A stretch of DNA of 64,000 nucleotides from Eucalyptus grandis. Taxonomy: Eukaryota > Streptophyta > Magnoliopsida > Myrtales > Myrtaceae. Location of the stretch: the NCBI RefSeq assembly GCF_016545825.1, contig NC_052619.1, positions 44,917,682 through 44,981,681 on the forward strand, in the 5' to 3' direction. The notes under the pieces were generated by a model. It ran no database searches, was not told the DNA's origin, and worked only from the letters and a program-made list of their open reading frames with translations. The translations under genes were made by a program, and so were the position numbers. Below are positions 42,168 to 53,967 of the stretch, piece by piece (positions within the stretch are counted from its first letter, which is position 1; the number at the start of each line of letters is the position of its first letter).

Positions 42168-42170
<3 letters not shown>
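40936..42170. other. no recognisable gene
   Basis: No protein-like frame on either strand. GGAACCGGACCAAGTGGGTC near 41576 looks like dispersed repeat sequence but has no clear boundaries. Confidence 0.35.

Positions 42171-42223
<53 letters not shown>
42171..42223. repeat. (GA)n microsatellite
   Basis: About 26 AG units. Confidence 0.97.
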
Positions 42224-42227
<4 letters not shown>

Positions 42228-43144
42228 AAAGTTAAGATATAAATGTATGTATATTCTGGCGGCTTGGCTAGGTGGGTGGATCTATATTTGAAATCGGGAA
42301 GTGAACTAATATTCACCAACTCCAATTTTTAAGAATAAAGATCAAACTATTTCCCCTAGAAATTGCCCTAAACAGACCATTCAATTCGAACTCTTCCTTT
42401 GGATGATTCATTTTGCTCACCCCTACTAGAGGCTATGGCAACATGGTAAAAAACACGTAAGTGGATCATATACTTCGAGGAAGAGCGAAAGATGGGAGAA
42501 CACTTTAAAGAAGGTTTCCTAATCATAAATTTAAATACCCGACTATCCTTCGTGGCAATGTTTTCGGAGATATAGTCTAACAATAAATCTTAGGGTATAC
42601 TTGTTTGAGTAAAACAACTTTCCTCAAATTAATTTTCTGAACTTTCACACGTTTGATTTGTTGAAAATAATCAATCAATGGAAAATTGTTTACGATCAAA
42701 GAAAATATGCACACTCAAAATTAGGAAATTGAATTCCATAATCTGCAGATATGAGAAATACTTCTCAAAAGATATTTTTTCGAAAAATTTTTTTTTTTTT
42801 TAATTATGAAGCTTTCTTCGAAACATACGGTACTTTTAATTAATTCAACTAACTATGCCCTAAACACGTGTATACACGAACACATTCCATCTTGTTGTAA
42901 GTGGAAATTGCTCGGAATGATGAGATGTAACACACTATTTGTCGTGCTTTTTCTAGAGCTACCTTGATATTAACTAAGATATTGAAAATTAATTAAAAGT
43001 GCGCTGGAAAGTGGAAACACATCCAATCTTGTTGCCTTCTGGATTGTTTTCAGGAGATCTTGGAATCAAGACGGCACGAAGAGAAACAAACGCGTTCGGA
43101 TGACGTCGTTTAAGTCAAATTGATATTCATTGATGACCCTGTCC
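42224..43144. other. no recognisable gene
   Basis: AT-rich flank of the LINE. A faint inverted structure at about 42590-42850 could be an old MITE but does not pair well. Confidence 0.35.
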
Positions 43145-43185
43145 TTTTTTTTTTTTTTTTTTTTTGGTCAGAAAGGAAAATATTA

Positions 43186-43671
43186 TTACCAAAAAGTAGA
43201 AGGAGTGCTTTGCATAAGATCGAAAGACAACAATTCACGTAAAAACAAAGGAGGATTAAAGATCCAATCCGCAGGTAGCGAACTGGCTTGATGGACCTTC
43301 GCGGCCCGGTCTGCAACTTTGTTCATTTCCCTCCTGCAATGGACGATCCGAAGATTAGGGCAACATTGAAACAGCTCTATGCATTCTTTGATCAAAGCTC
43401 TGATTTCCCAAGGCGGCAATTCATTGTGGCAGATCGTCTCAACAAGAACAGAGCAATCAGTTTCCAAGGTCATCCGATCTGAGTTTTTGCCCTTGTTCTG
43501 CAAAAAGTGGAGCGTGTGGTTTAACGCCGTCGCCTCCACTTCCAAGGCCGAGGAAGCGACCACAAATCGAGCAAAGCCGTCGATTAAAAGGCCTGATGAG
43601 CTTCGACAAACACAGGCGATCGATGCTTCTCTGCTTTGAGGCTGGTAAGTTGCATCAATATTGAGTTTCAT
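43186..43671 (-). pseudogene. LINE ORF2, RNase H domain
   Basis: LKLNIDAT..., ACVCRSSSGLLIDGFARFV, ALEVEATALNHTL, METDCSVLVE-like DCSVLVET and VHCRREMNKVADRAAKVHQ follow the plant LINE RNase H pattern (D, E, D ligands visible: NIDAT, EVEA, ETDC). The frame is open to a stop at 43186, about 20 bp before the poly(A). It is the C-terminus of ORF2, separated from the preceding part by a frame break. Confidence 0.85.
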
Positions 43672-43964
43672 TTCGTCGTGATCTAGCGGATGCTAGAAGG
43701 AATGATGATCTGTTTCTGCGTGCCCTTTCTCTGTTTCTGCCGAGATGGATTTCGATTTGCTATGGCGTTGGCAAAGGCTGTCTGCACTATGCGGTGCGGT
43801 TGGGGTTATTGCTGGCGAAATATGAAGTTATTGCGGGCCTTCCAAATGTACCAAAGGATGGATGCGATCGTTTCCAAGTCAGGTGAGTCACCTTTATGTT
43901 ATGTTAAATTGACCAGCCATGCTTCTATCCGATAAACTGCTCTGATATTCTGCTGTATGTTGAT
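43672..43964 (-). pseudogene. LINE ORF2 linker between zf-RVT and RNase H
   Basis: Degraded coding sequence joining the two domains. No single open frame. Confidence 0.6.
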
Positions 43965-44885
43965 TTATGGATGTTCCCATATTTGTTGTGTCCAAGGGCA
44001 GAATAAGAACAAATGTTCTGGTGATTCAATAGCCTGATTTTCGCATAAACTGCATATAGGATCTTGTATAATGTGTCGATGATGAAGGTTTTCTCGAGTA
44101 GGCAAGGCGTTATTACATACTGACCATAGGAAAGAACGGATTTTTGGTGATGATTTCATATTCCATAATGCATTCCACAATCTGTGAGGTATCTGAAAAG
44201 AGGAGGACACTTGATTTGAGTTGTGATTGATTTGTTGCTTCCTTAGGATATTATAACAGCTCTTTACTATGAAAGATCCATTTAGCTTGCCTCTCCAGAT
44301 AAGTCTATCATTTATATGTTGTGGCCGAATTGGAATAGACATAATCTCTGCTACAATATTACAATCAAAATGCTGTCTTAGAAGGGAAATATTCCACTCA
44401 TTGCTGTTTGGGACCATGAAACCTGCAAGCTTTTCTGGTTCTCCTCTAGGGGCTGGTCCCCTTATGATTCCATATGCCAACCATATATCCTGTTGAATGT
44501 TAATAAGAGTTCCATCCCCCACAAACCATTGCATGTATTCCTCTATCGAATCCCATCCTAGTAGTATGCTTTGCCAAATCCATGAGGGGCGAGTACCTTT
44601 CGAGGCATTTCTGAAATCTTGAAAAGGAAAATACAGTCCTTTCAAAACTTTACTAGATAGAGATAAAGGTTGTTGTGATATTCTCCATGCTTGTTTGCCT
44701 AGTAAGGCTTTATTGAAAGCAATAAGGTCTCGAAAACCCAAACCCCCTTCATCTTTTCTATTTTTAAGTGCATCCCACTTCATCCAATGAATACCAGAAC
44801 TATTATTACTAGATTTCCACCAGAATCTGGAAATTTGCTGTTCAATTCTTTTACAAATGGACACTGGTATCTTGAAAATAGACAT
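43965..44885 (-). pseudogene. LINE ORF2, thumb and zf-RVT domain
   Basis: A 306-codon open frame. GGLGFRDLIAFNKALLGKQA is the typical post-RT block. The zf-RVT zinc-binding region reads FLWSVCNNALPTRENLHHRH ... CSLCENQAIESPEHLFLFC with ligands intact. It is in a different frame from the RT upstream. Confidence 0.88.
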
Positions 44886-46284
44886 AACATAACTAGGAAT
44901 TGCCTCACAACAGATTTAAGCAAAACTTTCTTGCCCCCTTTAGATATCAACTTCTCTTTCTAGCCTTCAAGCTTAGATTGCACCCGACCCAATATCCACG
45001 AAAACATTTCCTTCTTAGAATGTCCCTAATCTGAAGGTATACCAAGATACTTGCTAGTTTTGTCTAGCAGTGGGACTCTAAGTTCTCTGGCTAAATTCTC
45101 TTGTAAATTAATAGGACACAACTTACTAACAAACATACCTTATTTGTTTCGATTCACCAGTTGGCTTGTGGCTAAGCAGTATTCATTGAGCACATTAGCT
45201 AAATTCTGGCACTTTAGGGTCTTTCCAGCTAGGAAGAAAATAGCGTCATCTGCAAAAAAACAAATGGGATAGAACAGGGCACTAGTGGTTTAATTTAATA
45301 CCTTTTAGACTTCTCATTTCCACTACCTGATTGATAAGCAAGGATAATGCATTGGCCATCAAGATAAATAGATAAGGCGATAGAGGATCACTTTATCTCA
45401 GACCCTGTGACGGATGAAAATAGGGTAGAGCTTCACCATTGAATTTTACACTTAAGGAGACTGTTGAAATACATTACACAATCCAGTGAACCCATCGGTC
45501 ATGAAATCCAATTTGGAGAAGATAGTCTCTAAGAAAATCCCACTCAACCTTGTCGTAAGCCTTTTGCATGTCTAATTTGAGCACCACCTGAAATTGTTTG
45601 GTTCTTTTATGAGTCCTAATATGGTGAAGAACCTCTTGAACCACTATGATGTTATCTTGAATTTGACGCCCGCTGACAAAAGCGCTCTGTTCTAGCGCTA
45701 TTAGCTGTGGTAGCAAAGGCTTGAGTCGATTTGCAAGGACTTTAGAGATAATTTTGTAGATAAAGTTGCATAGACTTATTGCTCAAAACTGATCTAGCTT
45801 TTCTAGGTTGGATGTTTTTGGTATCAGGGAAATATGAGTCCTATTGTAGTCCGGTAACATCACCCCTGTTTGAAAAAATTGTTGCACGGCCATATAAACA
45901 TCATCTTGTACTATATCCCAATGAGAATGATAAAAAGCCCATTCAAACCATCTGGACCCGGTGCTTTAGCTCCGCCTAATTGAAAAATTGCTATGCGTAC
46001 CTCTTCTCTAGTAACCTCTGCTACAAGCTTCTCATTCATCTCCGCTGATACCATTGGATTGCATTTTGCGATGGTATGGTTGTAGTCTCGTGCCCTGAGG
46101 TTGTATATAATTGCTGGAAAAAGGACAATGTCATCTCCTTAAGCTGTTGCTGATCTCTAACCCATCTGAGTTGATCATCTTGTAACATGCATATTATGTT
46201 TTGCTGTCTTCGTTGAATAGTTGATGCATGAAAAAAGTGTGTGTTTCTATCCCCCCACTTAAGCCAGTAAACCCTTGAGCGCAT
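44886..46284 (-). pseudogene. LINE ORF2, reverse transcriptase
   Basis: Blocks in minus-strand order: WLKWGDRNTHFFHASTIQRR, GGAKAPGPDG, EQSAFVSGRQIQDNIIVVQE, LKLDMQKAYDKVEWDFL, then FFADDAIFF with the FADD catalytic pair kept. GLR.SDPLSPYLF has TAA (45393-45395) in place of the conserved Gln codon, the same replacement as in the other LINE. Further frame breaks occur near 46036, 45717 and 45474. Confidence 0.88.
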
Positions 46285-47314
46285 TGCCTAAAATTGTTCC
46301 TCCTGCTGCCACAATGTTTGAATTTGCTGCTTCAGATTGGCTATTAACTCCTGGTCGTGCTGTCCATACGACTGATGTATTAATGATTGAAGCTGATATT
46401 GCATGAGACTTATCTGTTCTCTAGCATTAGCAAATTTCGAATGGCTCCACGATGAGAGGGCAAAGGAAGTAGCTCGGAGCTTTTTAAGAAAAGTCATTGG
46501 ACCAAGCTGCTGGGAAGCCTCAGATTTAGCTACTATGTCTCGACACTCCTTGTCCTGAAGCCAATAAGATTCGAAGTAAAAGGTGCGTCTTTTTCTAACA
46601 CCAACAGCTTTAGTTAACAAGAGAAGAGGGCTGTGATCAGAAGCAATTGCTGGCAAGGCCAATACTTTAGCAAAAGGATAGGTGATTCTCCATTCCTCAG
46701 TACATAACATTCTATCCAACCATTCTTTCACAATATTCTCACCATCTCGATTATTTGTCCATGTGTAGGCATAGTCTTTGTTGCCCAAGTCCATTAAAGA
46801 ACAATCATTGAGGAGTTCTTGAAATGACTGCATACGGTAAGGATCAGTTAGACGCTTCCCTATTTTCTCCCATGGGTATAATATATCATTAAAATCACCA
46901 ACACACAACCAAGGGAGAGCATTCTCATTACTAATTAGTCGTAATTCTTCCCAAAATTGTTGCCTAATATTAGTGACTGCTGGCGCATGGATACAAGTAA
47001 GGCGCATTACAACTGCCACTTCCCACCTCCAAGTCTGTGCAAATCAAGTCAAAAAAGTTTGAAGACTGATGAACCAAGTCCATAGAAACCTTATTATTCC
47101 AAAAAAGTGCTAATCCACCCGCCAAACCAACAGGGTGTTCAATTAGACAGTCAAAGAATTTCAGCATCTTCTGCAAGTAAAGAATCTGCCTTTCTTGGTT
47201 CTTGGTCTCCATTATAAACAAAATGTCAGGCTTTTCCTGGGTCACGAAGACCCTAAGAGCTCGAACTGTCAGGGGATTGCCTGAACCCTGACAGTTCCAG
47301 CTGATTAACTTCAT
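46285..47314 (-). pseudogene. LINE ORF2, apurinic-type endonuclease
   Basis: The start MKLISWNCQGSGNPLTVRAL is at 47314. Catalytic motifs are present: METKN, CVGDFNDIL and ASDHSPLLL. One frameshift near 47010 separates the N-terminal part (47314-46970) from the rest (47019-46288), which ends at a stop. The endonuclease nicks target DNA for reverse transcription. Its ATG overlaps the ORF1 stop as TAATG. Confidence 0.9.
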
Positions 47315-48612
47315 TATTCAAAGCGTGGCTGTTTTGGGCCAGCCACCATAGCCCATCCGAGGGATTCATGTGCCTCCATGACAGGAGTCTCTTGAAGAGA
47401 GGATCCATCGAGTCCTTCTGGGAGTTGGGTAGGTAATTCGTGTGAGGTGTGTTTAGCTTTTTTGATTGGGCCTAACCTTGCACTCAAGATTGAACTCTTT
47501 GCTTTTTTGGCCTTGTGAGAACTAGTAGCCAGTTCGGTTATGTGACTCTTTCGCTGGTATTGTACTGGTTGATCTTTGTCTCGCTCGCTTCTTGAAGAAT
47601 CTACAACCAGGGGTTGCCATCGAAGGGGTGTTACAGCTATAATGAGCTGATTACACTCAGGTACCTCAACTATCTGTTTGTCCTTCTTGTTATGTGCTTG
47701 GTCCAAAGAAAGCGATGAGCCATGTTTCTGTGGTACAATAATCTGAGTAGGAGGAATCTGTGCAGGAGGCTGAGGGGTTTCCGAAATGGTTTCGACATCG
47801 TCGTCCAGCATGTGATGAGGCTCATAAAAGGTACACCAAAATGGGCTATGTGTCTTAACCTCCACCCGGAGCCATGAACCATAATACATACTGTCAAGGT
47901 GTTTCAGTGCACTATCTTCCAAAGGAAAGTCTAGACAGTACATCACATAGTGTCCCAATTTGCCACAAGAATAGCAAAAATGGGATAATTTTTCGTATCG
48001 AAAATCTAACCAAAGAGTCTTCCCTTCCAATTTGAGCAGAATCCTTGTTTTCAGAGGCTGTTGGAGGTCCATTTCAACACGAGCCCTTACTGCTTTGAAA
48101 GTAGACCCATCTCTTTGGTCAACTTTGACGTCTATAACCCTGCCAATATGCCTAACTGCTTTGCGGATTATTGACTCAGTGCAATGTTCAAGAGGTAGGC
48201 CGAAGACTTGAACCCAGAACGCACAGGACATAAAATCATAGCAGTGCAATGGCGTGTTCGGGACCCAAGGTTTCAGAATAACGAGATGATTTGCAAATAA
48301 CCAAGGTCCGTTTTCTAGTATACGCTATTTTACATCCTCCGTTTTGAATCGCACTACATAAATACCATCTTCTGCTTGCGAAATTGACATTTGAGCTGGA
48401 CACCATGCCCTCTGCATAGAATTTTGAAATGCCTGGAAATTGACAGTTGAATTAGTCAGGATTTTACCTACTAAACTGAGACGGCATTCCTCTAGTTTTT
48501 CTGTAGGAGCGGCCTCATCCCAAACTTCAATCGGCTGCTCAGACCAAAGACGACTCATCCGGCAACACAGAGCAGCAAGTTGAGCGTCCTCTTCATCACC
48601 AGGGGTGTCCAT
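47314..48612 (-). pseudogene. LINE ORF1 (DUF4283 plus CCHC zinc knuckle), one nonsense codon
   Basis: One frame of about 432 codons from ATG 48612 to TAA 47314-47316, interrupted only by TAG at 48325-48327. The N-terminal DUF4283-type domain covers ...ENGPWLFANHLVILKPW and VFGLPLEHCTESIIRKAVRH. A CCHC knuckle CYSCGKLGHYVMYC (CX2CX4HX4C) follows LWLDFRYEKLSH. The rest is a low-complexity basic region. It binds LINE RNA. The single stop may be a sequencing or allelic difference. Confidence 0.88.
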
Positions 48613-49804
48613 TTCACCAATACGGGCCGATACGACAAATTAATAAGGTGATGAGTGGAATGCACGAACCCTCGGTCCACCAATGCAAAGATAGGCGGAG
48701 TTGACCATCGGTGGAATGAGAAAACCCTGGCGAGCTTCCTGCTACTTCAGACTTAAGGGTAATTGACATGCAAGATCCAATTTAAAGAAAACAAGGATGG
48801 GGGTGACCCAGAGATTGAAGGTTCATGAGTGGGTAAGAAGCCATAACGAGAAATAGAGACTGAGCGAGGGGATGGAGCGGAAAACGGAAAGGAGTAGATG
48901 ATTAGGTTTTCAGTTGAGGAAGACGAGCTACCAAAAGGTAGAAGAAAGCTCTCACTAGAGGGAGAGAAACATTACTAAGTATATTGTTACTGCATCTGAT
49001 CTCTAGTCAAGTCGCCGATGCAGACAGCTGTTGATGCTAATGCTTCTCCTTTTTTTCTTTTGTTTTTTGCGAATTTTTTTGATAAAATATGGCATTTTAT
49101 TATTACTTTAAATTAAGATAGTATTACTTATATATGATAGGGAGCTGCCATGGACAAATGGAAATAGCACATCATAAGGGACAACAATTGGATTTCGCTT
49201 TTGTACAGCTTCTCTCGTCCATTGCCAGTTCATTTTGAGGGTGATGAAGTTTTTCATTTTCGTTTTCTTTTTCTTTTTTCTTTTTATTTCTTTCTTTCTG
49301 TTTCGGAAAAAATGAGAGTAAAAATTAGAATCCATTTTACCAAAAATGGGTGCTGACCTAAGCAATGAAAAATCTTTTACCAAAAAAAAATTATAATTTG
49401 TTTTTTGTGAGAGTGGTTCATTGGGTTTCCGGATGGAAATTTAATGGGTTTAACAAAGAAGAAGAACAATAAATTTAAAGGTATAAATTGTAGATGATGG
49501 AAACTTAAAAGACAATAGCAATTACATCGGGAAAATGTGTTTCGGATGATAAATAACATTTTCAATAATCACGGCAGTTTTTTATAATTGACTAAAGATG
49601 ACTTCTCATAAGCAGTTAATACTCTAAATACCATCACAACTGCATTTTCGCAACTCTAGGCTTCTCATCCACACTTAGGTTCTATCTACAAGGGTTACAA
49701 CTCATGAGGCCATTAAGTTATGCGATCACAGCTTGACATCCATGCTTCATATTCTTTAATCTATCTTCTTTCTTCTTTCCTCATTTTCCCATTTCCAACA
49801 CTTA
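48613..49804. other. LINE 5' UTR and flank; no gene
   Basis: The part to about 48990 is probably LINE 5' UTR (GA-rich on the plus strand). The rest is AT-rich with no recognised feature. Confidence 0.4.
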
Positions 49805-50565
49805 GGACGCGTTTGGTAACGTTTATGTTCCAGAAAACAATTTTTGAACATAAATATTTTTTTTCTATTTCTATTCTCAGAAACAATTTCTAAGCATAAA
49901 AACGTGCTTGGTAACTGCAAAAAAAATCTATTCGATGATTAAAAATGTGTTTGATAAACTTGTATAATTTTGTTATTTCTTTTAATTTTTCTATATTTTT
50001 ATTATATTTTTCATTTTCTTCTTTTTTTTCTTTTTTTCTTTTTTCTTTTTTCTTTTCTCCTCTGTGGCCGATCACCAGCCACGATGGTGGCCAGCGAGCT
50101 CACCGAAGCCTCACCAAGCCACCGCAAGGCTCGGCCTCGCTAGATTTGGGTGAGGCCAAGCCTCGTTGGTGGCCTCAGTGGCCAGACAAGCCTCGCTAGG
50201 CCACCGGTGAGGCTCAACCTTGCCCGGGCGACGCGAGGTCGGCCTCACCCTAGCCTAGCGAGGCCGAGCCTCACGCCGGCCGACGAGGGCGAGGCTCGGC
50301 CTCATCGGCCGGTCGTTAACCATGGCCAAGGTCGGCGATCGACCAAAAGGAAGAAGAATGAAAGAAAAAAGAAAAAATAGAAAAATTGTTTTTTTGAAAT
50401 TATTCACGGAACAAGTAATTTTTTTCTACTTCTTATTTCTGTTCCAAATCTGTTATGGAGAACAAAATTTTTACCAAACACAATTCTGTTCTTTTTTGTT
50501 CCCCAAAACAAAAGAACATAAATTTTTGTTCCGAAAAACAGAAACACTTTTTAACAAACAGACCC
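49805..50565. mobile_element. PIF/Harbinger-like MITE
   Basis: The ends are GGACGCGTTTGGTAACG and, reverse-complemented, GGGTCTGTTTGTTAAAA. Both are followed by inverted ATGTTCC/GAACA-rich arms of about 150 bp. TTA is duplicated at 49802-49804 and 50566-50568, the Harbinger target signature. The centre holds a CT tract and a GC-rich block (50060-50330) like those in the Mutator-like elements. No transposase. Confidence 0.7.
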
Positions 50566-50568
50566 TTA

Positions 50569-52435
50569 GTCAAAATTATAATAATTGGCTATATACTAGT
50601 TTTGTCATCAAACGAGATTATCCATCAACCATTTATCATCATGTATCAACAGTGGCACTTCATGGTCGTCATTAATCATCATTCATAATCATCAATGAGC
50701 TTTTTCCACTGTCACCAACGATTACGAGTCGATAATCATATCGATTCCATTAACCCAAACCAAGTCTGTGTCGATAATAAAAGAGTTGATTTTTTTTTTT
50801 AGTAAGCAGAATTTACCATAGAGCCACTTACAATGGAGAAACTAAATGATGTTAATTGACGCTATTGAAATGTAATGGAATGTCCATTGCTTCCAACCAT
50901 GTGCTTGGTTGGCATCATTGGTATGGAAGGAGATGTCCAAATGGAATGCCCGTTCCTTCTCGTGATTCCTCCATTTAGATGGAGGAAGGCCCATTACATT
51001 CTTTTTATTTAACCCAAGAATTAACAAATAAAGTTACACAACCAATAAAACACTAATCATTAATTTTATTAATTTCTATACGTAAAATAATTAGGCACGC
51101 TATTAAAAATCTTATTATAAAATATATCCGAATACTTCAATAAATTATTTATTGACCAAAAAATAGTATTTTTTTTTTTATGATTCATTTTATTATAATA
51201 GTATCATAGATGATGACGAATATGGTTCGCATTATATAATTAATAATTATAACTTGCTTCTGAGAAATATTTTTAATCATTACATTCAATAACTTATAAT
51301 TTAATAATAAAATATTACTTTAAAAGATAATAATTATAAACTATATTTAAGTAATATCGATCAATTGTCACTTTATTCAATCATGGATAGTAATTAGCAA
51401 CTTCAAATTACAGTGAATAAACTATAATCGATGTTTAACATGATTAATATTGAGAATTTCATAATTATAAATCGTATTAATAGAAAAAGCTATTATAGTA
51501 TTGAATAGATGTACATCAAATACATTAATTCTCAATCAATCGCATTCCTACCACATTTTTCTTATAACCAAACACAAAAATCCTCATACCCTTCAATTCC
51601 GCAGTTTACCAAACAAAGATATCAAAATCCCCATCCATTTCATCGTACCCAGCAGAAGATAAAAACTTTTCCACATCCACTATTCGTTGCACGGCCAGCA
51701 GGTAACTAGCTAACCATGGAAAAAAATTAACTTTTTCAACTTGTGTTTTATTTTGAGTAATAAAAAAGTCCTACAATCCGCAGTTTTATTCACTGCTAAA
51801 TGGATATAATAACAATCCCAAACACTACCTACGTTTCAAGATAATCGAGATTTCTACTTGTTTGTTGGGCCAGAGGTACTAAAGTATTGAGAATAATTCA
51901 AGTATAGATTTTCAAGCTGGTTCATCGCACCACTATTGGAATTTGGACTGGCCTAAGAATTTTGTGATACAGAGGTCTCGTTAAATTGCATTGGAGTGGA
52001 CTCGATTCTGTTGGGCTTGGGCCCATTTGGTCTCTCTGTAAATCTCTTTTTTTCCTAGTCGTCTCGTAGTATAGTGGCGTTAGAAAGCCAGCATTTGTAA
52101 CCACGCTTAAGCTAAGCATCGTCTGGAGTATCCCATCGAGCTGCCTATTTTCCCCGATTCAATTCAGTATCATCCAATTTGAGGCACCCCGTTTTGATCG
52201 GTTCAGTCGATCCGATAGTATATGACACGATGGTTTTTTATGACACATCGATCTTGTACGACATTATAGTAAAAATATTAATACAGTGTCTCGAAGTAAA
52301 AGGAAAAATTATGCCAAATATAAAAACTGAAAGGCTAATTGTCCAAAAGCGATTGGTGATAAAGCACGAGATCACAAATGAAAAGGCACACCTATTAAAT
52401 CCCCAATGAAACTACTAAAAAGCAACAAGATAATT
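50569..52435. other. no recognisable gene
   Basis: AT-rich intergenic DNA. A half-tRNA-like phrase (GTAGTATAGTGG near 52068) is present without a B box or acceptor pairing, so no tRNA is called. Confidence 0.35.
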
Positions 52436-53745
52436 GAGAAAATTGTCCAAAATGTCATAAACTTGTTGCATTGTGGTCTATTCAATCATAAACCTTTTAA
52501 TTATACTAATTTAATCATAAACCAATTGTACCACAACCAATTTAGTCTTACACCTTTCAATTATGGTAATTTAGTTATAAACTTTTTAATGATTTGTCAA
52601 TTTAATCCTAAATCTTTAACGATTTACTAATATAGTCATTATGGCTAATTTTGGCATAAAATCGTTGAGAATGTGGTCTAGTCATGCCAGTCATTTTACG
52701 TGGTGCGGTCGAGGCTAATATGGACAATTTTGAAAATTATTTCAAATTTGTTATTGATTTTTTTTTTTTTTTTTTTTTTTACACAAGGCCGGCGGGGCCA
52801 CAAAGCCCTCATCGGCCGCAGGTAAGGGTTGTGGCTCTCACTGAATCTAAGCAATGGTGTCACAAACTCTCACCCACTCTTGTTGTGGCTAGGGCAAGGT
52901 GGTCGACAAAGGTGGTTGACCTTGTGTGAATAGAAGACAAAGAAAAGAAAGGGAAAATAGATAAAAATTAATAAAAAATTGAAATAGTTTTAGAAAAATT
53001 AAAAAATATCCAAATCAGCTTTGTTCGCATCATAGAGAATGGCCATGACTAATTAAATGCCATATTAACAATTTCAATCAAAATTAACCAGAATGACTAC
53101 ATTGACAATTTATTAAAATGTTGAGAACCGAATTGACAAATCGTCAAAAGATTTATAATAAAAAAAAATGACACAAATGATCTCTAAACTTTTGTCCAAT
53201 GCTCAATTTGGTCCTTAAACTTTTAATTTGTTCAATGTGGTTTCAAAGTTTTAGTCCAATGTGCAATATAATTCCTAAACTTTTAATTTATTCAAATCCT
53301 TGAACTTTTAGTACTTGTTCAATATAGTTTCTAAATTATATGAAAATATTTAACGTAGTCATTTTCCATTAATTCAAAATAAAGGACTATATTAAACATT
53401 TCCATACAGTTTAGGGACTTTATTAGAAATGCGTACCAAAAGTTCATGGACTATATTGACCAAATGAAAAGTTCAAGTACCACATTTCATATTAGATTGA
53501 AGTTTAAGGATCACATTGAAAAAATTAAAAGTTAATTGATCAAATTGTACATTGAGCCAAAGTTAAGAGATTATTTGTGTCATTATCTCAAAGATTGATG
53601 ATTAAATTAGCACAATTGAAAGGTTAAAAATTTAATTAGTTGTCATACAATAAGTTTAGCACTAATTTGGCACAATTGAAAGATCTAGGATTGAATTGAC
53701 CACCATATTATCTATAGATTAAAAACTTTCTAGATAATTTTTCTG
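52436..53745. mobile_element. Mutator-like inverted-repeat element related to 19438-23850
   Basis: The left end GAGAAAATTGTCCAAAATG and the right end (reverse-complemented) GAAAAATTATCTAGAAAG both continue into repeated phrases such as AATTTAATCATAAACCTTT. These are the same phrases found in the termini of the 19438-23850 element. The centre has a T run (52759-52780), a GC-rich block (52790-52930) and a nested MITE. A target duplication was not fixed. Confidence 0.6.
53161..53590. mobile_element. nested inverted-repeat MITE
   Basis: The arms are imperfect inverted copies. The left begins AATGACACAAATGATCTCT, and the right reverse-complemented begins AATGACACAAATAATCTCT. Both go on with (CTTAAACTTTTAATTTNTTC)-like units. 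About 430 bp, non-coding. Confidence 0.7.
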
Positions 53746-53967
53746 GAAAAAAGTCTTGAAAAGATTTTGTAGTGTTCTTCTTCAACTTTTGAGTTTGAGT
53801 TTTGCTCTTTTTTTTTCTTTTTTTGGCCAATAATTTTCTGCTTCTTTTCCCCACACGTTTTTAGACTTCAATACCGAACAGCAAGAGGGCCATTCCAAGC
53901 TTCTCGTATCGCTGGCCTTGTCTTTAAATTTTTAAAAGGATATATATCGTAGTAACTCGAACTTGCT

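Larger units (their letters stand above)
43145..48650 (-). mobile_element. LINE (plant L1 type with RNase H), nearly full length
   Basis: Minus-strand order: ORF1 (48612-47314), ORF2 with endonuclease, reverse transcriptase, zf-RVT and RNase H (47314-43186), short 3' UTR, and a poly(A) tail seen as a T run at 43145-43165 (preceded on the minus strand by TTTCTGACC). It carries a few stops and frameshifts, fewer than the copy at 14.7-24.1 kb. The 5' UTR probably extends past 48613 towards 49000. I could not find its target-site duplication. Confidence 0.9.

Noticed and set aside
52060..52120. tRNA-Asp/Gly-like phrase (GTAGTATAGTGG)
   Set aside because: Only the D-arm/A-box region matches. No B box, anticodon arm or acceptor stem pairing can be found.
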